Part shown: positions 16,646 through 25,550 of the stretch, piece by piece
Numbering within the stretch: position 1 is the stretch's first letter
How the letters are laid out: every line of letters starts with the position of its first letter
DNA from: Algoriphagus antarcticus
GTDB lineage: Bacteria; Bacteroidota; Bacteroidia; Cytophagales; Cyclobacteriaceae
Direction: 5' to 3'
Assembly: GCF_002150685.1 (NCBI RefSeq)
Contig: NZ_MSSW01000051.1
Span: forward strand, 1 to 37,732
Length of the DNA stretch: 37,732 nt
Notes under the pieces: generated by a model
Databases searched by the model: none
Told to the model about the DNA's origin: nothing
The model's input: the letters and a program-made list of their open reading frames with translations, nothing else
Position numbers and translations under genes: made by a program

Positions 16646-17881
16646 ATGAAGAAATATACAAATCGTGAAGAATACATAAGCAAATTATTGGCATACAAAG
16701 ATATAGGTCTCATAAAAGTAGTAAGCGGCTTACGTAGATGCGGTAAAAGTACTTTGTTTGAACTTTATCGTCAAAAACTAATACAGATGGGGGTGGGATC
16801 TCAGCAAATCGTGTTTTTAAACTTTGAAGATTTTGAACTACGTAAATTTCTTAGCGACTTAGAATCGTAGTATGCCCATATTATCGGGCAGCTTGATTTG
16901 TCAAAACCCTCCTATATTTTTTTAGATGAGGTGCAAATTGTAAACGAGTTTGAACGTTTGGTAGATGGTTTGTTTGTAAAACCTAACATAGACGTTTACA
17001 TAACAGGCTCAAACGCTTTTTTATTATCAGGCGAATTGGCCACGCTTTTAAGCGGTCGTTACATCGAAATTTCTATTTTGCCATTTTCATTTAGAGAATA
17101 CTTAACGGCTCGCAACATTGATACATCAAACAGATATCTCAATTACGAAGCACTGTTTTTTGAATATGTAAATGAAACGTCGTTACCTAAAGGTGTCGAA
17201 TTGCGTGAAGATGGATTCGATAAGATATATGAATACTTGGAGGCTATTTACACCACTATTATTGAGAAAGATATTACACAACGCCACCAAATAAATGACA
17301 AGCGCGCGTTTGGTAACATTGCGAAATTTGTGGCTTCCAACATTGGCAGCCCACTTTCACCAGGTAATATTGCAAAAATTTTGAAACAAGACGGGCAAAG
17401 TACACACAATACCACCGTTGAAAAGTACCTCGAATATTTAGTTGCAAGTTATGTGTTTTACAAAGTGAACAGGTTCGATTTAAAAGGTAAAAAGCAATTG
17501 GCGACACAAGAAAAGTACTATTTGGTAGATGTGGGATTGCTCAATGTTTTGGTAGGTAAATAACGGAAGACAGACAGAGGGCATATTTTAGAAAATGTAG
17601 TTTACCTTGAACTACTACGTAGAGGCTATAAAATTTGGACAGGTACTGCAAGAAACAATGAAGTTGACTTTGTGTGTAAAACCACTACAGGCGACATTGA
17701 ATATTATCAAGTTGCGTGGCAAATACCAACTGAAAAAACTGTAGAACGCGAGTTTGGAGCACTAGAAAAAATAAACGACAATTACCCTAAATTTTTGCTT
17801 TCAACAGAATCATTTACACAAAGCAGAAACGGTGTGCAACACCTAAACGTGTTCAACTGGCTACTTGATAAGGAAGAATAG
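16646..17881 (+). pseudogene. DUF4143-type AAA ATPase interrupted by two in-frame stop codons
   Basis: The reading frame encodes a complete ATP-binding protein of the AAA_14/DUF4143 family (about 410 codons, the usual length). It has Walker A GLRRCGKST at residues 28-36, Walker B YIFLDEVQIV, sensor ITGSNAFLLSGE, the FSFREYL motif, TIIEKDITQRHQI, and the C-terminal DRGHILENVVYLELLRRGYKI and NNEVDFVC nuclease-like part. A TAG at 16868-16870 and a TAA at 17561-17563 interrupt it without changing frame. The conserved sequence resumes immediately after each stop, so these are nonsense mutations, not frameshifts. Codon use is more AT-rich than that of the catabolic genes to the left. It is most likely inactive and foreign. 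Confidence 0.85.
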
Positions 17882-17893
17882 TAAGAATAGTTG

Positions 17894-17910
17894 CTGACTG
17901 TGTTAGTCAG
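17894..17910 (+). repeat. Stem-loop after the ATPase pseudogene
   Basis: CTGACT (17894-17899) and AGTCAG (17905-17910) form a 6-bp stem with loop GTGTT, 13 nt after the ATPase stop. No T run follows, so it is at best a weak terminator. Confidence 0.4.
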
Positions 17911-17999
17911 ATTAGTCTGGGGTTAAAAATAAGGCTATAGATAAATTTGCTAGAATGAACCAAAGAGTTACTCGATCTGAAGGAAAATTGTGGCAGGAA

Positions 18000-18305
18000 C
18001 TATCCGATAGTGCAGTCCAATCCCGTCAAGTTGATCACCAGTTTTTCCTCACCTGGAAGTTCCAGCGTCTTTTCTACGTAGGGAGTTTTCAGGAATTCCT
18101 TTCCGATTGCAATCACTAGCTCATTTGACTTACTGCTCAGATCCTCCTGAGAAAGATGGCTCAGCATTTCTTCCAGCTTTTGTCTGCTTTCCAGTGTGCA
18201 GGTGGTTTGGGCTGTGATTTTCTGAACTGTCAAAAAGAAGGTAGAGAGGAGAAAGAGGCGAAGTATAGACTGGTTTGAATTGTGCTTCAAGTTAAATGGA
18301 ATCAC
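18000..18305 (-). pseudogene. Truncated second copy of the DUF1460 gene
   Basis: This 101-codon reading frame repeats residues of about 19-86 of the intact DUF1460 protein nearly exactly (CTLESRQKLEEMLS, FLKTPYVEKTLELPGEEKL, LTGLDCT). It has a different signal peptide and one codon fewer in the middle. Just after the catalytic-type Cys the homology ends and the frame stops (IG-TAG). The remaining two thirds of the domain, including the His part of the active site, are absent, so the product cannot be an active enzyme. The break is at about 18010, where the DNA changes to the sequence following the ATPase pseudogene. Confidence 0.88.
18010..18211. repeat. Direct repeat of 15960-16164 (DUF1460 5' part)
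   Basis: About 202 nt match 15960-16164 in the same orientation, with roughly nine of ten bases identical by eye and one 3-nt deletion. The match begins abruptly at GTGCA (18010) and fades into the differing signal-peptide codons beyond 18211. It records an ancestral tandem duplication or a recombination junction. Confidence 0.85.
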
Positions 18306-18538
18306 TATTTAGACTTTGACTTTTATTGATTTTGTTGGTTTGATTAAAAAATCATTTGGCACTTTTATAAGTCCAGGTCCAATGAGTTTTTTGGCTTTGG
18401 AAGAAATAATGAAAGAAACGCATCACTGTTTTTTTGGATGAGTTAAGAGATTAAATCATAAAAAGTTAGAATGAAAATCCCTGCCCTAAATCTTCTTTAA
18501 ACAAAAAACAGATTGCCAGAATCCTCTGAATTCCCCAT

Positions 18539-18548
18539 ATTGATCAAT
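18539..18548. promoter_or_regulatory. Palindrome upstream of hsdR
   Basis: A perfect 10-bp palindrome ATTGATCAAT lies 26 nt before the hsdR start, in the 269-nt region 18306-18574 that otherwise shows no gene. It is a candidate operator for the restriction operon. The motif is short, so chance cannot be excluded. Confidence 0.3.
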
Positions 18549-18574
18549 ACTTAATTTTTATAGTTTCAATTTCG

Positions 18575-21500
18575 ATGGCTTTTAACGAAGATTCTAGGGT
18601 CAAAATCCCCGCAATTTTACATTTGATACGCTTAGGCTTTACTTATATTCCTCAAAGCCAACAGTATCGACAGGAGGAAACCAATATTTTTGAAGGGATT
18701 TTCACAGAAAGTATTTTAAAAATAAATCCGCATCTGAATGAGCATGGTGTCAAAAGAATCCTTGATGAGATTACGCTAGAATTGGATTTCGAAGATTTGG
18801 GGAGAAAATTCTTTGAACGCCTTATTTCAGATTCGGGGAATAAACTCATCGATTTCCAAAATTTTGCGAATAATTCCTTTCATGTCACCACTGAGCTTAC
18901 CTGCAAAAACGGGGATGAGGAATTCCGCCCTGACATTACGATTCTAATCAATGGAATGCCACTGGCATTTATAGAAGTAAAAAAACCACATAATAAGGAG
19001 GGAGTCATTGCCGAGCGAACTAGAATAAATGATCGCTTCAAGAAAGAACACTTTCGACGATTTGCGAACATCACCCAATTGATGGTTTTCTCAAACAATA
19101 TGGAGTATGAAGATGGAATAGTGGATCCTGTTTTTGGAGCTTTCTATACCACCGCAGCCTACAAAGATCTGCAGTTCAATTATTTCAGAGAGGATGCAGA
19201 ATATCCGGTGAAACAGGGATTAAAGTCAATTTCGGAAGAGCAAGAAAATGCAATTTTGAAAGACACTAATTTGATGGTGATAAAGCACAGTCCTGAGTTC
19301 AACACCAATAAATCGGAATACACCCCAACCCATCGCATTCTTACTTCTTTATTTAGCCGAGAGCGACTATCCTTTATCCTGAAATATGCCTTGGCTTATG
19401 TCGAGGAAGAAACTGGTTTGGAAAAACATATTATGCGCTATCCGCAGCTATTTGCCACCCTGGCAATAGTACAGAAGCTGAGCGAAGGAAGGACTAAAGG
19501 AATCATTTGGCATACGCAAGGAAGCGGGAAGACGGCACTCGCTTATTACAATGTCAAGTTCCTCACTGATTTCTATCAAAAGCAGCAAGTAATCGCAAAG
19601 TTTTACTTTGTGGTGGATCGGATGGATTTATTGATTCAGGCTTCAACTGAATTCAGTAATAGAGGGCTGAAAGTAAATCAGGTGAACTCTCGTCAAGAGT
19701 TTGTAGCGGATTTAAAAGTAATTGGTGCCATTCACAATGATTCTGGACTTCCAGAAATCACGGTGGTTAACATCCAAAAATTCAGCTTGGACTCCACTGT
19801 TGCTACCACATTGGATTATGACATCCGTATTCAGCGCGTATTTTTCTTGGATGAAGCTCATCGAAGCTATAATCCCAAAGGAAACTACCTGGCCAACTTG
19901 ATCAACTCGGATAAAAAAGCGGTCAAAATTGCGTTGACAGGCACGCCATTACTTCGTGAAGTAGCCGGGGATTATGATTCCAAAGCGCTATTTGGAAATT
20001 ATATACACAAGTACTATTACAATATGTCCATAGCCGATGGCTATACTCTTAGGCTGATACGAGAAGAGATAGAGGGAAAATTCAAGATGGAAATGAAGGA
20101 GCTGATGGAGCAGATCAAGGTCCTTCATGGGGAAATCCCAAAAGCGAAAATATACGCTCACCCCAAATTTGCTGAACCCTTACTAGATTACATTGTAGAA
20201 GATTTGATCCAGTTTAGAAGAGATCAGCAGGACGCTACTTTGGGAGGGATGGTAGTTTGCGACTCTTCCCAGCAGGCAAAGGAACTTTTCAGGCTTTTTG
20301 AAGTACGATTCGGCGAGCAAGAACTAGATGCTGGGGTATTACTAGCTGCAGAACCGCCTAGGATATATAGGACTCATGATATTCCAACTTTGAAAGCTGC
20401 TTTGATTTTGCACGATGAGAATAATAAGGGAATCCGGAAAGACCTGGTAAAAGTCTATAAAAAAGGAAATATTGACTTGCTCTTTGTCTACAATATGCTG
20501 TTGACAGGATTTGATGCGAAGCGGCTCAAGAAATTATATTTGGCTCGTGTGATTCAGGATCATAACCTCCTGCAGACCCTGACCCGTGTCAATAGACCGT
20601 ACAAGAAATACAAATATGGCTATGTAGTTGATTTTGCGGACATCTCAAAGGCATTCAACCGAACCAATAAACTCTATTTTGACGAACTCCAAGAGCAGTT
20701 GGGAGATGAAATGGAGTTGTATTCCAACCTGTTTAAAACACCCGAGGAAATACAGCAGGAGATTCAGGAGATCAAAGAAATCCTTTTTCAGTTTGATACC
20801 CAAAACAAGGAAATCTTCTCTCAGCAAATCCGCGAAATCACCGATAAAGGAACATTGATTCAACTGGTAAAAGCCCTTCGCACCGCAAAAGAGCTTAAAA
20901 ACCTGATTGCGCTCAATGGTTACGAAGCGTTGGATGGTGAGGTGGATTTTGAGGTTTGGAATCGCTTATTGATTGAAGCTCAGAATAGACTGGATAATAT
21001 CAATTATGTAGAAAACCTCGGAAATGAAGATTCTACCACCAATATCATCAATACCGCGCTGGAGGAAATCGTTTTTCAATTTATCAAAGTTTCCGAAAGT
21101 GAGCTTGTCCTGGCAGATGCGTTCAAAGATATTTTGCGAAAAACCCGGGAAACTTTGAGGGACAATTTTGACCAACAGGACCCGGACTTTGTAAGTTTGC
21201 GGGAGGAACTGGAAAGAATCTTCAAAAAGAAAAATCTCAGCGAGGTCACGCAGCAAGATTTGGCAGAAAACATGCCTTTACTCAAAAAAATCCATGAAAA
21301 GGCAAAAGAACTGAATCGGGAAAATGGAAACCTTAAATCAAAATACAGCCAAGACGAGAAGTTTGCGCGAGTCCATAAGCGTTTGATGGAAAAAGGAGGA
21401 ATGACCAAAAAACAGCTTCAGTTGCAAGCGGCTTTATTAAAAGTCAAGTCCCAGGCAGATGAATCTATCCAAAACAGCAAGGATATTATGGGCAATGAGG

Positions 21501-21649
21501 CCTTCTTCAAGCGCTACATGATGCAGCTGGTGATTAAGGAATTCAAAAACGAACAAAAAATGGCGATTGACCACCCGACTACGCAAGGAATCAACCAGTT
21601 GATTGTCAATGAATATATACAACAATATCACTCTTCATCCTTAAGATGA
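18575..21649 (+). CDS. hsdR: Type I restriction endonuclease subunit R
   Basis: This 1024-residue motor and nuclease subunit cuts unmodified DNA after translocation by the HsdR-M-S complex. The N-terminal PD-(D/E)xK nuclease is seen as RPDITILINGMPLAFIEVKK (Glu134, Lys136 of the ExK). The SF2 motor follows: Walker A TQGSGKT at 314-320, DEAH box at 426-429, motif III LTGTP, and helicase motifs LLTGFDAKRLKKLYLAR and LLQTLTRVNRPYK. The C-terminal 300 residues are a helical HsdM-contact region. Length and motif order are normal, so it looks intact. Its stop overlaps the hsdM start by 4 nt (ATGA), placing hsdRMS in one operon. The ATG at 18575 is the first in frame. Confidence 0.95.
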   Translation: MAFNEDSRVKIPAILHLIRLGFTYIPQSQQYRQEETNIFEGIFTESILKINPHLNEHGVKRILDEITLELDFEDLGRKFFERLISDSGNKLIDFQNFANNSFHVTTELTCKNGDEEFRPDITILINGMPLAFIEVKKPHNKEGVIAERTRINDRFKKEHFRRFANITQLMVFSNNMEYEDGIVDPVFGAFYTTAAYKDLQFNYFREDAEYPVKQGLKSISEEQENAILKDTNLMVIKHSPEFNTNKSEYTPTHRILTSLFSRERLSFILKYALAYVEEETGLEKHIMRYPQLFATLAIVQKLSEGRTKGIIWHTQGSGKTALAYYNVKFLTDFYQKQQVIAKFYFVVDRMDLLIQASTEFSNRGLKVNQVNSRQEFVADLKVIGAIHNDSGLPEITVVNIQKFSLDSTVATTLDYDIRIQRVFFLDEAHRSYNPKGNYLANLINSDKKAVKIALTGTPLLREVAGDYDSKALFGNYIHKYYYNMSIADGYTLRLIREEIEGKFKMEMKELMEQIKVLHGEIPKAKIYAHPKFAEPLLDYIVEDLIQFRRDQQDATLGGMVVCDSSQQAKELFRLFEVRFGEQELDAGVLLAAEPPRIYRTHDIPTLKAALILHDENNKGIRKDLVKVYKKGNIDLLFVYNMLLTGFDAKRLKKLYLARVIQDHNLLQTLTRVNRPYKKYKYGYVVDFADISKAFNRTNKLYFDELQEQLGDEMELYSNLFKTPEEIQQEIQEIKEILFQFDTQNKEIFSQQIREITDKGTLIQLVKALRTAKELKNLIALNGYEALDGEVDFEVWNRLLIEAQNRLDNINYVENLGNEDSTTNIINTALEEIVFQFIKVSESELVLADAFKDILRKTRETLRDNFDQQDPDFVSLREELERIFKKKNLSEVTQQDLAENMPLLKKIHEKAKELNRENGNLKSKYSQDEKFARVHKRLMEKGGMTKKQLQLQAALLKVKSQADESIQNSKDIMGNEAFFKRYMMQLVIKEFKNEQKMAIDHPTTQGINQLIVNEYIQQYHSSSLR

Positions 21650-23262
21650 CCCAAGATTTAAATTTTATTACCAAGACCAAGGACCTCATTGACAATCTGA
21701 AAAGTGTCTGTGCCAATTATGGCTTGGGCAACGATGGCAACGAGTTTAAAATTATTACTCAGGTATTTCTCTATAAGTTTCTGAATGATAAGTTTCGCTA
21801 CGAAGTGAAAAAGGCGAAGCCTGACCTCGCGGCGGTGGAGGATTTCTCAGCTGCGCTGCATGCTATGCCTGAAGATGATTACCTCTTTCTGGTGGATTCG
21901 CTGGATGCAAATATCCCAAGGTTACAATCTCATCAACTGATATCCCATCTTTACAATAACCAAAATCAGGGAGATTTTGCGAAAACCTTTGATGATACCC
22001 TTCGCCAAATCAGCATTGAAAATGCCGAGGTGTTCTCAATAAAGGCTTTTTCTGGCGCAAAGGATTCGCTTTTTGACGAATTAAGTCAATATATATCTGA
22101 TTCTTCCCAGCGGGATGCTTTTGCCAGAGCGCTGATTAACAAACTCTTCGAGTTTAGTTTTGAAGAGATGTTTGAGGAGAAATACGATTTCTTTGCTACG
22201 ATTTTCGAGTATCTGATCAAGGATTATAACAGTGACAGTGGAGGGAAATATGCGGAATATTATACTCCCCACGCTGTAGCCCGGATTATGGCAGCGATTA
22301 TGGTTCCCGAGCCGATCAAAGGAGTGCGATGCTATGATCCAGGTGCGGGGTCGGGGACTTTACTGATGAGTCTGGCGCATCAGATCGGGGAGCAAAACTG
22401 TAGCATCTATTCGGAGGATATTTCCCAAAAGTCAAGTTCCATGCTGCGACTGAACTTGGTTTTGAATGGGCTGACGCACAGTATCCCAAATATCATCAAA
22501 ACCAATACAATAGCGCAACCCTATTACCTCAGCCAGAAGTTTGATTTCATTGTTTCGAATCCGCCTTTTAAGTTGGACTTTTCAGATTTTCGGGATGATC
22601 TGGAGAAGGATATGTTCAAGGATAGATTTTTTGCTGGCATTCCGAAGGTCGCTAAAGCCAAAAAAGAATCCATGGCGATCTACCTGCTCTTTATCCAGCA
22701 TATCATGCACAGCCTGAGTGAAAATGGAAAAGCCGCCATCGTGGTTCCTACAGGATTTATCACCGCTCAAACCGGGATAGAAAAAAAGATCCGTGAAAAG
22801 CTGGTCAAGCAGGGCTGGCTGCGGGGAGTGGTCAGTATGCCGAGCAATATCTTTGCGAGTACTAATGCTAATGTGTCAGTACTCTTTCTTGACAAAAAAG
22901 CAGATACCGAGCAAATTGTGCTAATGGATGCTTCTAAACTAGGGGAAATAGTGAAGGAGGGAAAGAATCAGCGAACTGTCCTATCGAGTCAGGAAGAAAG
23001 TCAGATCATCGATGCGTTTAATTCTCAAATAGCAGTAGAGGATCTTTCGGTAGTGGTCAGTAAGGATATGGTTCAAGAAAAGAACTATTCCTTTGCTGCC
23101 GGTCAATACTTTGAGGTTAAGATCGAGTATTTAGATATTACAGCGGATGAATTTCAGGAGAAAATTAATGGCTTTGAAGAACGGTTAAATAGCTTTTTTA
23201 CATTAGGGAATCAATTAGATACCGAAATTCAAAATCAAATAAAGTCCTTGAGATATGAGTAA
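21646..23262 (+). CDS. hsdM: Type I DNA methyltransferase subunit M
   Basis: This 538-residue adenine-N6 methyltransferase subunit has an N-terminal helical domain (KDLIDNLKSVCANYG) and the SAM-binding motif I DPGAGSGTLL (from Asp231). The catalytic motif IV is NPPF at 305-308 within FDFIVSNPPF, and GKYAEYYTPHAVARIM is the conserved approach to motif I. With HsdS it methylates the host recognition site; with HsdR added it forms the restriction complex. It overlaps hsdR by 4 nt and hsdS by 8 nt, so expression is translationally coupled. All motifs are intact. Confidence 0.95.
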   Translation: MTQDLNFITKTKDLIDNLKSVCANYGLGNDGNEFKIITQVFLYKFLNDKFRYEVKKAKPDLAAVEDFSAALHAMPEDDYLFLVDSLDANIPRLQSHQLISHLYNNQNQGDFAKTFDDTLRQISIENAEVFSIKAFSGAKDSLFDELSQYISDSSQRDAFARALINKLFEFSFEEMFEEKYDFFATIFEYLIKDYNSDSGGKYAEYYTPHAVARIMAAIMVPEPIKGVRCYDPGAGSGTLLMSLAHQIGEQNCSIYSEDISQKSSSMLRLNLVLNGLTHSIPNIIKTNTIAQPYYLSQKFDFIVSNPPFKLDFSDFRDDLEKDMFKDRFFAGIPKVAKAKKESMAIYLLFIQHIMHSLSENGKAAIVVPTGFITAQTGIEKKIREKLVKQGWLRGVVSMPSNIFASTNANVSVLFLDKKADTEQIVLMDASKLGEIVKEGKNQRTVLSSQEESQIIDAFNSQIAVEDLSVVVSKDMVQEKNYSFAAGQYFEVKIEYLDITADEFQEKINGFEERLNSFFTLGNQLDTEIQNQIKSLRYE

Positions 23263-24658
23263 TTGGAAACAATCTTCAATTGGAGAATTCATAGATTTTA
23301 ATCCAACGGAAAGTTTGCGTAAAAATGAATTGGCAAAAAAAATCCCTATGGGTAAGCTTGGCGTATTTGAGAGGAAAATTAATGGGTTCGAAATTTCAGA
23401 ATATAATTCTGGCCCAAAATTCCGAAATGGAGACACCCTAGTCGCAAAGATTACACCTTGTTTGGAAAATGGTAAAACTGCTTTTGTAGATATTTTAGAT
23501 GAAGATGAAGTGGCTTTTGGCTCCTCTGAATTTATTGTTTTAAGAGAAAATAGTAATTCTAATGGTAAATTTATTTACTATTTAGCACGAAGTCCATTAT
23601 TTAGGGAACGCGCCATAAGCTGCATGGAAGGTACTTCTGGAAGGAAAAGAGTAAATGAAGGAGCTTTGAAGCGGCAGGAGATATTAGTTCCAAAAAGCAA
23701 AGTTGACCAACAAAAAATCGCCTCAGTATTATCAGCCTTAGACGATAAAATCGAACTAAACACCCGGATCAATGCGGAACTGGAGGCGATGGCGAAGTTA
23801 CTGTATGAGTATTGGTTTGTGCAGTTTGACTTTCCCTATGACTTTCGACAAAGCAAGCCTGCCGACGAGACTTCCAAGCCCCAAGATATCAAGCCCTATA
23901 AATCATCAGGTGGAAAAATGGTCTGGAATAAGGACTTAAATAGGGAGATTCCGGAGGGGTGGGATACACATACACTTGATTACTGGATTGAAAAGGACAA
24001 AAATGGTGACTGGGGAAAAGAAGAAATTCAAGGAAATTATGATTTAAGAGTTTCCTGTATTCGAGGCGCTGATATAAACAGTCTAAATGGAAATGGAGAG
24101 CTGAAAAGCCCTGTTCGGTTCATTCTTGAAAAGAACAGCCACAAATTACTTGACCCCGGTGATTTAGTAATTGAAATCTCAGGTGGCAGTCCAACACAAT
24201 CCACTGGAAGATTGGGCTATATCATTAATGAAACCTTGGAAAGATTTAACGAGCCGATAATCTGTTCAAATTTTTGCAAAGCCATAACTTTAAAAAATGA
24301 AAGTACTCAGTTCAACTTCATTTATGAATGGAGAAGGTTGTACGATGCAGGCGTTTTTTTTGGATATGAGGGAAAGACAAGCGGAATAAAAAATTTCCTA
24401 TTTGAATCATTTGTTTCAAAACATAAGATTTCAATTCCACCAGTTGCTTTGTTAGAGAGGTTTTATGAGAAGGCGATTACAATACACACCAAAATCCAAA
24501 GGAATCTAATCCAAAACCAAGAACTTTCTTCCCTTCGCGATTGGCTTTTGCCGATGCTGATGAATGGGCAAATCTCGGTGGCGGATGCAGAAGAAAGGGT
24601 AAGTGAGGAATTGGGGATGGTGGCTGAAGGGGAACGGGGGAGGTATGGGAAAAAATAG
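23255..24658 (+). CDS. hsdS: Type I restriction specificity subunit S
   Basis: A 467-residue DNA-recognition subunit with two target recognition domains separated and followed by conserved coiled-coil spacers. TRD1 covers about residues 1-150 (GEFIDFNPTESLRKN, NGDTLVAKITPC). The central spacer is DQQKIASVLSALDDKIELN-type sequence followed by EYWFVQFDFPYD. TRD2 covers about 230-410 (DPGDLVIEISGGSP). The C-terminal spacer ends in LRDWLLPMLMNGQISV. The TRDs are noticeably more AT-rich than hsdM, which is normal for these exchangeable parts. The target sequence cannot be predicted. It starts inside the last codons of hsdM. A stub of a different HsdS type lies downstream at 26008-26175. Confidence 0.93.
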   Translation: MSNWKQSSIGEFIDFNPTESLRKNELAKKIPMGKLGVFERKINGFEISEYNSGPKFRNGDTLVAKITPCLENGKTAFVDILDEDEVAFGSSEFIVLRENSNSNGKFIYYLARSPLFRERAISCMEGTSGRKRVNEGALKRQEILVPKSKVDQQKIASVLSALDDKIELNTRINAELEAMAKLLYEYWFVQFDFPYDFRQSKPADETSKPQDIKPYKSSGGKMVWNKDLNREIPEGWDTHTLDYWIEKDKNGDWGKEEIQGNYDLRVSCIRGADINSLNGNGELKSPVRFILEKNSHKLLDPGDLVIEISGGSPTQSTGRLGYIINETLERFNEPIICSNFCKAITLKNESTQFNFIYEWRRLYDAGVFFGYEGKTSGIKNFLFESFVSKHKISIPPVALLERFYEKAITIHTKIQRNLIQNQELSSLRDWLLPMLMNGQISVADAEERVSEELGMVAEGERGRYGKK

Positions 24659-24672
24659 ATTTTTATGAATGG

Positions 24673-24703
24673 TTTGTTTAAATTAACCTATTGCTTAATT
24701 TTG
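24673..24703 (+). promoter_or_regulatory. Bacteroidota promoter directly before the first TAC module
   Basis: TTTG (24673-24676), a spacer of exactly 19 nt, then TAATTTTG (24696-24703) match the Bacteroidota -33/-7 consensus in full. This would give the toxin-antitoxin-chaperone genes their own transcript, separate from hsdRMS. Transcription would begin close to 24708-24712, at or just after the GTG (24706), leaving practically no leader. Confidence 0.7.
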
Positions 24704-25116
24704 TCGTGAGAAGAAAAGCACAACTGATCAGAATTTCCGATGACGGAAAGAAGGCTTTCTACCTGGATGAAGAGAATTCCGTAGAAATTATGAGCTTTCT
24801 GAGATCAGAATTGGCCAATTTGAAGAAGTTCAATACCTCCTTGGAATTGATTTTGAACCATCGTGCCCCTAGAGATTTGTATGACAAAGAAAATTTTGAA
24901 AAAGGTTGTGAACAGGTTACTGCAATTAAATTGTTTAAAGGGAAGAAAAATCCCAGGATTTACTGTCAGCAATACACTGACGGAGAGACGGAGCGATTCA
25001 TAATTATTGGGGTTGAGCTTCTTGAAAAGAAGAAATCCCAAAAATTGACATCGATAGAAAAAAGTATAATCAGAAGAGTATCCAAATTCGAGTACGACTT
25101 AACCCCAAAACCATGA
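24691..25116 (+). CDS. HigB/RelE-like toxin of a toxin-antitoxin-chaperone module
   Basis: A protein of about 140 residues resembling HigB/RelE-superfamily ribosome-dependent mRNA interferases. The C-terminal half shows the typical pattern PRIYCQQYTDGETERFIIIGVELLEKKK followed by a helix with basic residues (SIIRRVSKFEYD), where the Arg, Lys and Tyr would act on mRNA. The start is uncertain. There is no ATG near the N terminus; TTG 24691 or GTG 24706 are the options, and the predicted promoter overlaps both. It overlaps the antitoxin gene by 4 nt. Toxin-before-antitoxin order fits the HigBA type. The catalytic assignment is by pattern only. Confidence 0.7.
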   Translation: MLNFVVRRKAQLIRISDDGKKAFYLDEENSVEIMSFLRSELANLKKFNTSLELILNHRAPRDLYDKENFEKGCEQVTAIKLFKGKKNPRIYCQQYTDGETERFIIIGVELLEKKKSQKLTSIEKSIIRRVSKFEYDLTPKP

Positions 25117-25550
25117 CAGATTCTATCAAAAAAGAATGGGATATCCTCTTTGAAGGAATTTCCTATGAAGACCAGATTGCTTCCAAGGCTGATTTATTGG
25201 CTTTGCAATTTTTGGGTTTAGTAGATCAAAAAATGGAGAAAGAAGGAATTTCCAAAAAAGAAATGGCTGAAAAAATTGGCACTTCTGCTTCCTTTATCAC
25301 ACAGTTGTTCCGAGGAGATCGCAAACCTAATTGGAATATTCTAGCTAAAATGTCCATCGAACTCGACTTGGATTTTAAAGTGCTAACGGAGGAAATGGTG
25401 CAAGAAAAAGTACAGGAAGAGTTATTGGCCTATCATCAGCGCTGGTCAAAAACCCAAGAATATTTTAAGTTAAAGAATCAAGTCACCAATCCTCATATGG
25501 TCATGGCTGTAGGCCATTCAACCGAGGATGAATATGCTATGGCAGGATGA
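25113..25550 (+). CDS. XRE-type antitoxin with a C-terminal chaperone-addiction-like tail
   Basis: A 145-residue protein with a Cro/C1 helix-turn-helix at about residues 40-95 (GISKKEMAEKIGTSASFITQLF, PNWNILAKMSIELDLDF). It neutralises the toxin encoded just upstream (4-nt overlap) and probably represses the promoter at 24673-24703. The last 45 residues (from EEMVQEKVQEELLAYH onward) extend beyond the DNA-binding domain. In known TAC modules such an extension makes the antitoxin unstable unless a SecB-like chaperone holds it. The next gene, overlapping by 4 nt, encodes exactly such a chaperone. The tail assignment is an inference from position and context. Confidence 0.8.
   Translation: MTDSIKKEWDILFEGISYEDQIASKADLLALQFLGLVDQKMEKEGISKKEMAEKIGTSASFITQLFRGDRKPNWNILAKMSIELDLDFKVLTEEMVQEKVQEELLAYHQRWSKTQEYFKLKNQVTNPHMVMAVGHSTEDEYAMAG

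Noticed and set aside
16646..17910. ATPase gene as an insertion sequence or IS-carried gene
   Set aside because: No transposase is present, the 17-bp repeat has no partner on the far side, and no target-site duplication was seen.
17955..18115. Short plus-strand reading frame starting MNQRVTRSEGKLWQELS across the junction at 18010
   Set aside because: It runs into the antisense of the DUF1460 repeat right after the junction, so only about 19 codons are unexplained. The similarity to DUF559-type N termini is too weak to claim.
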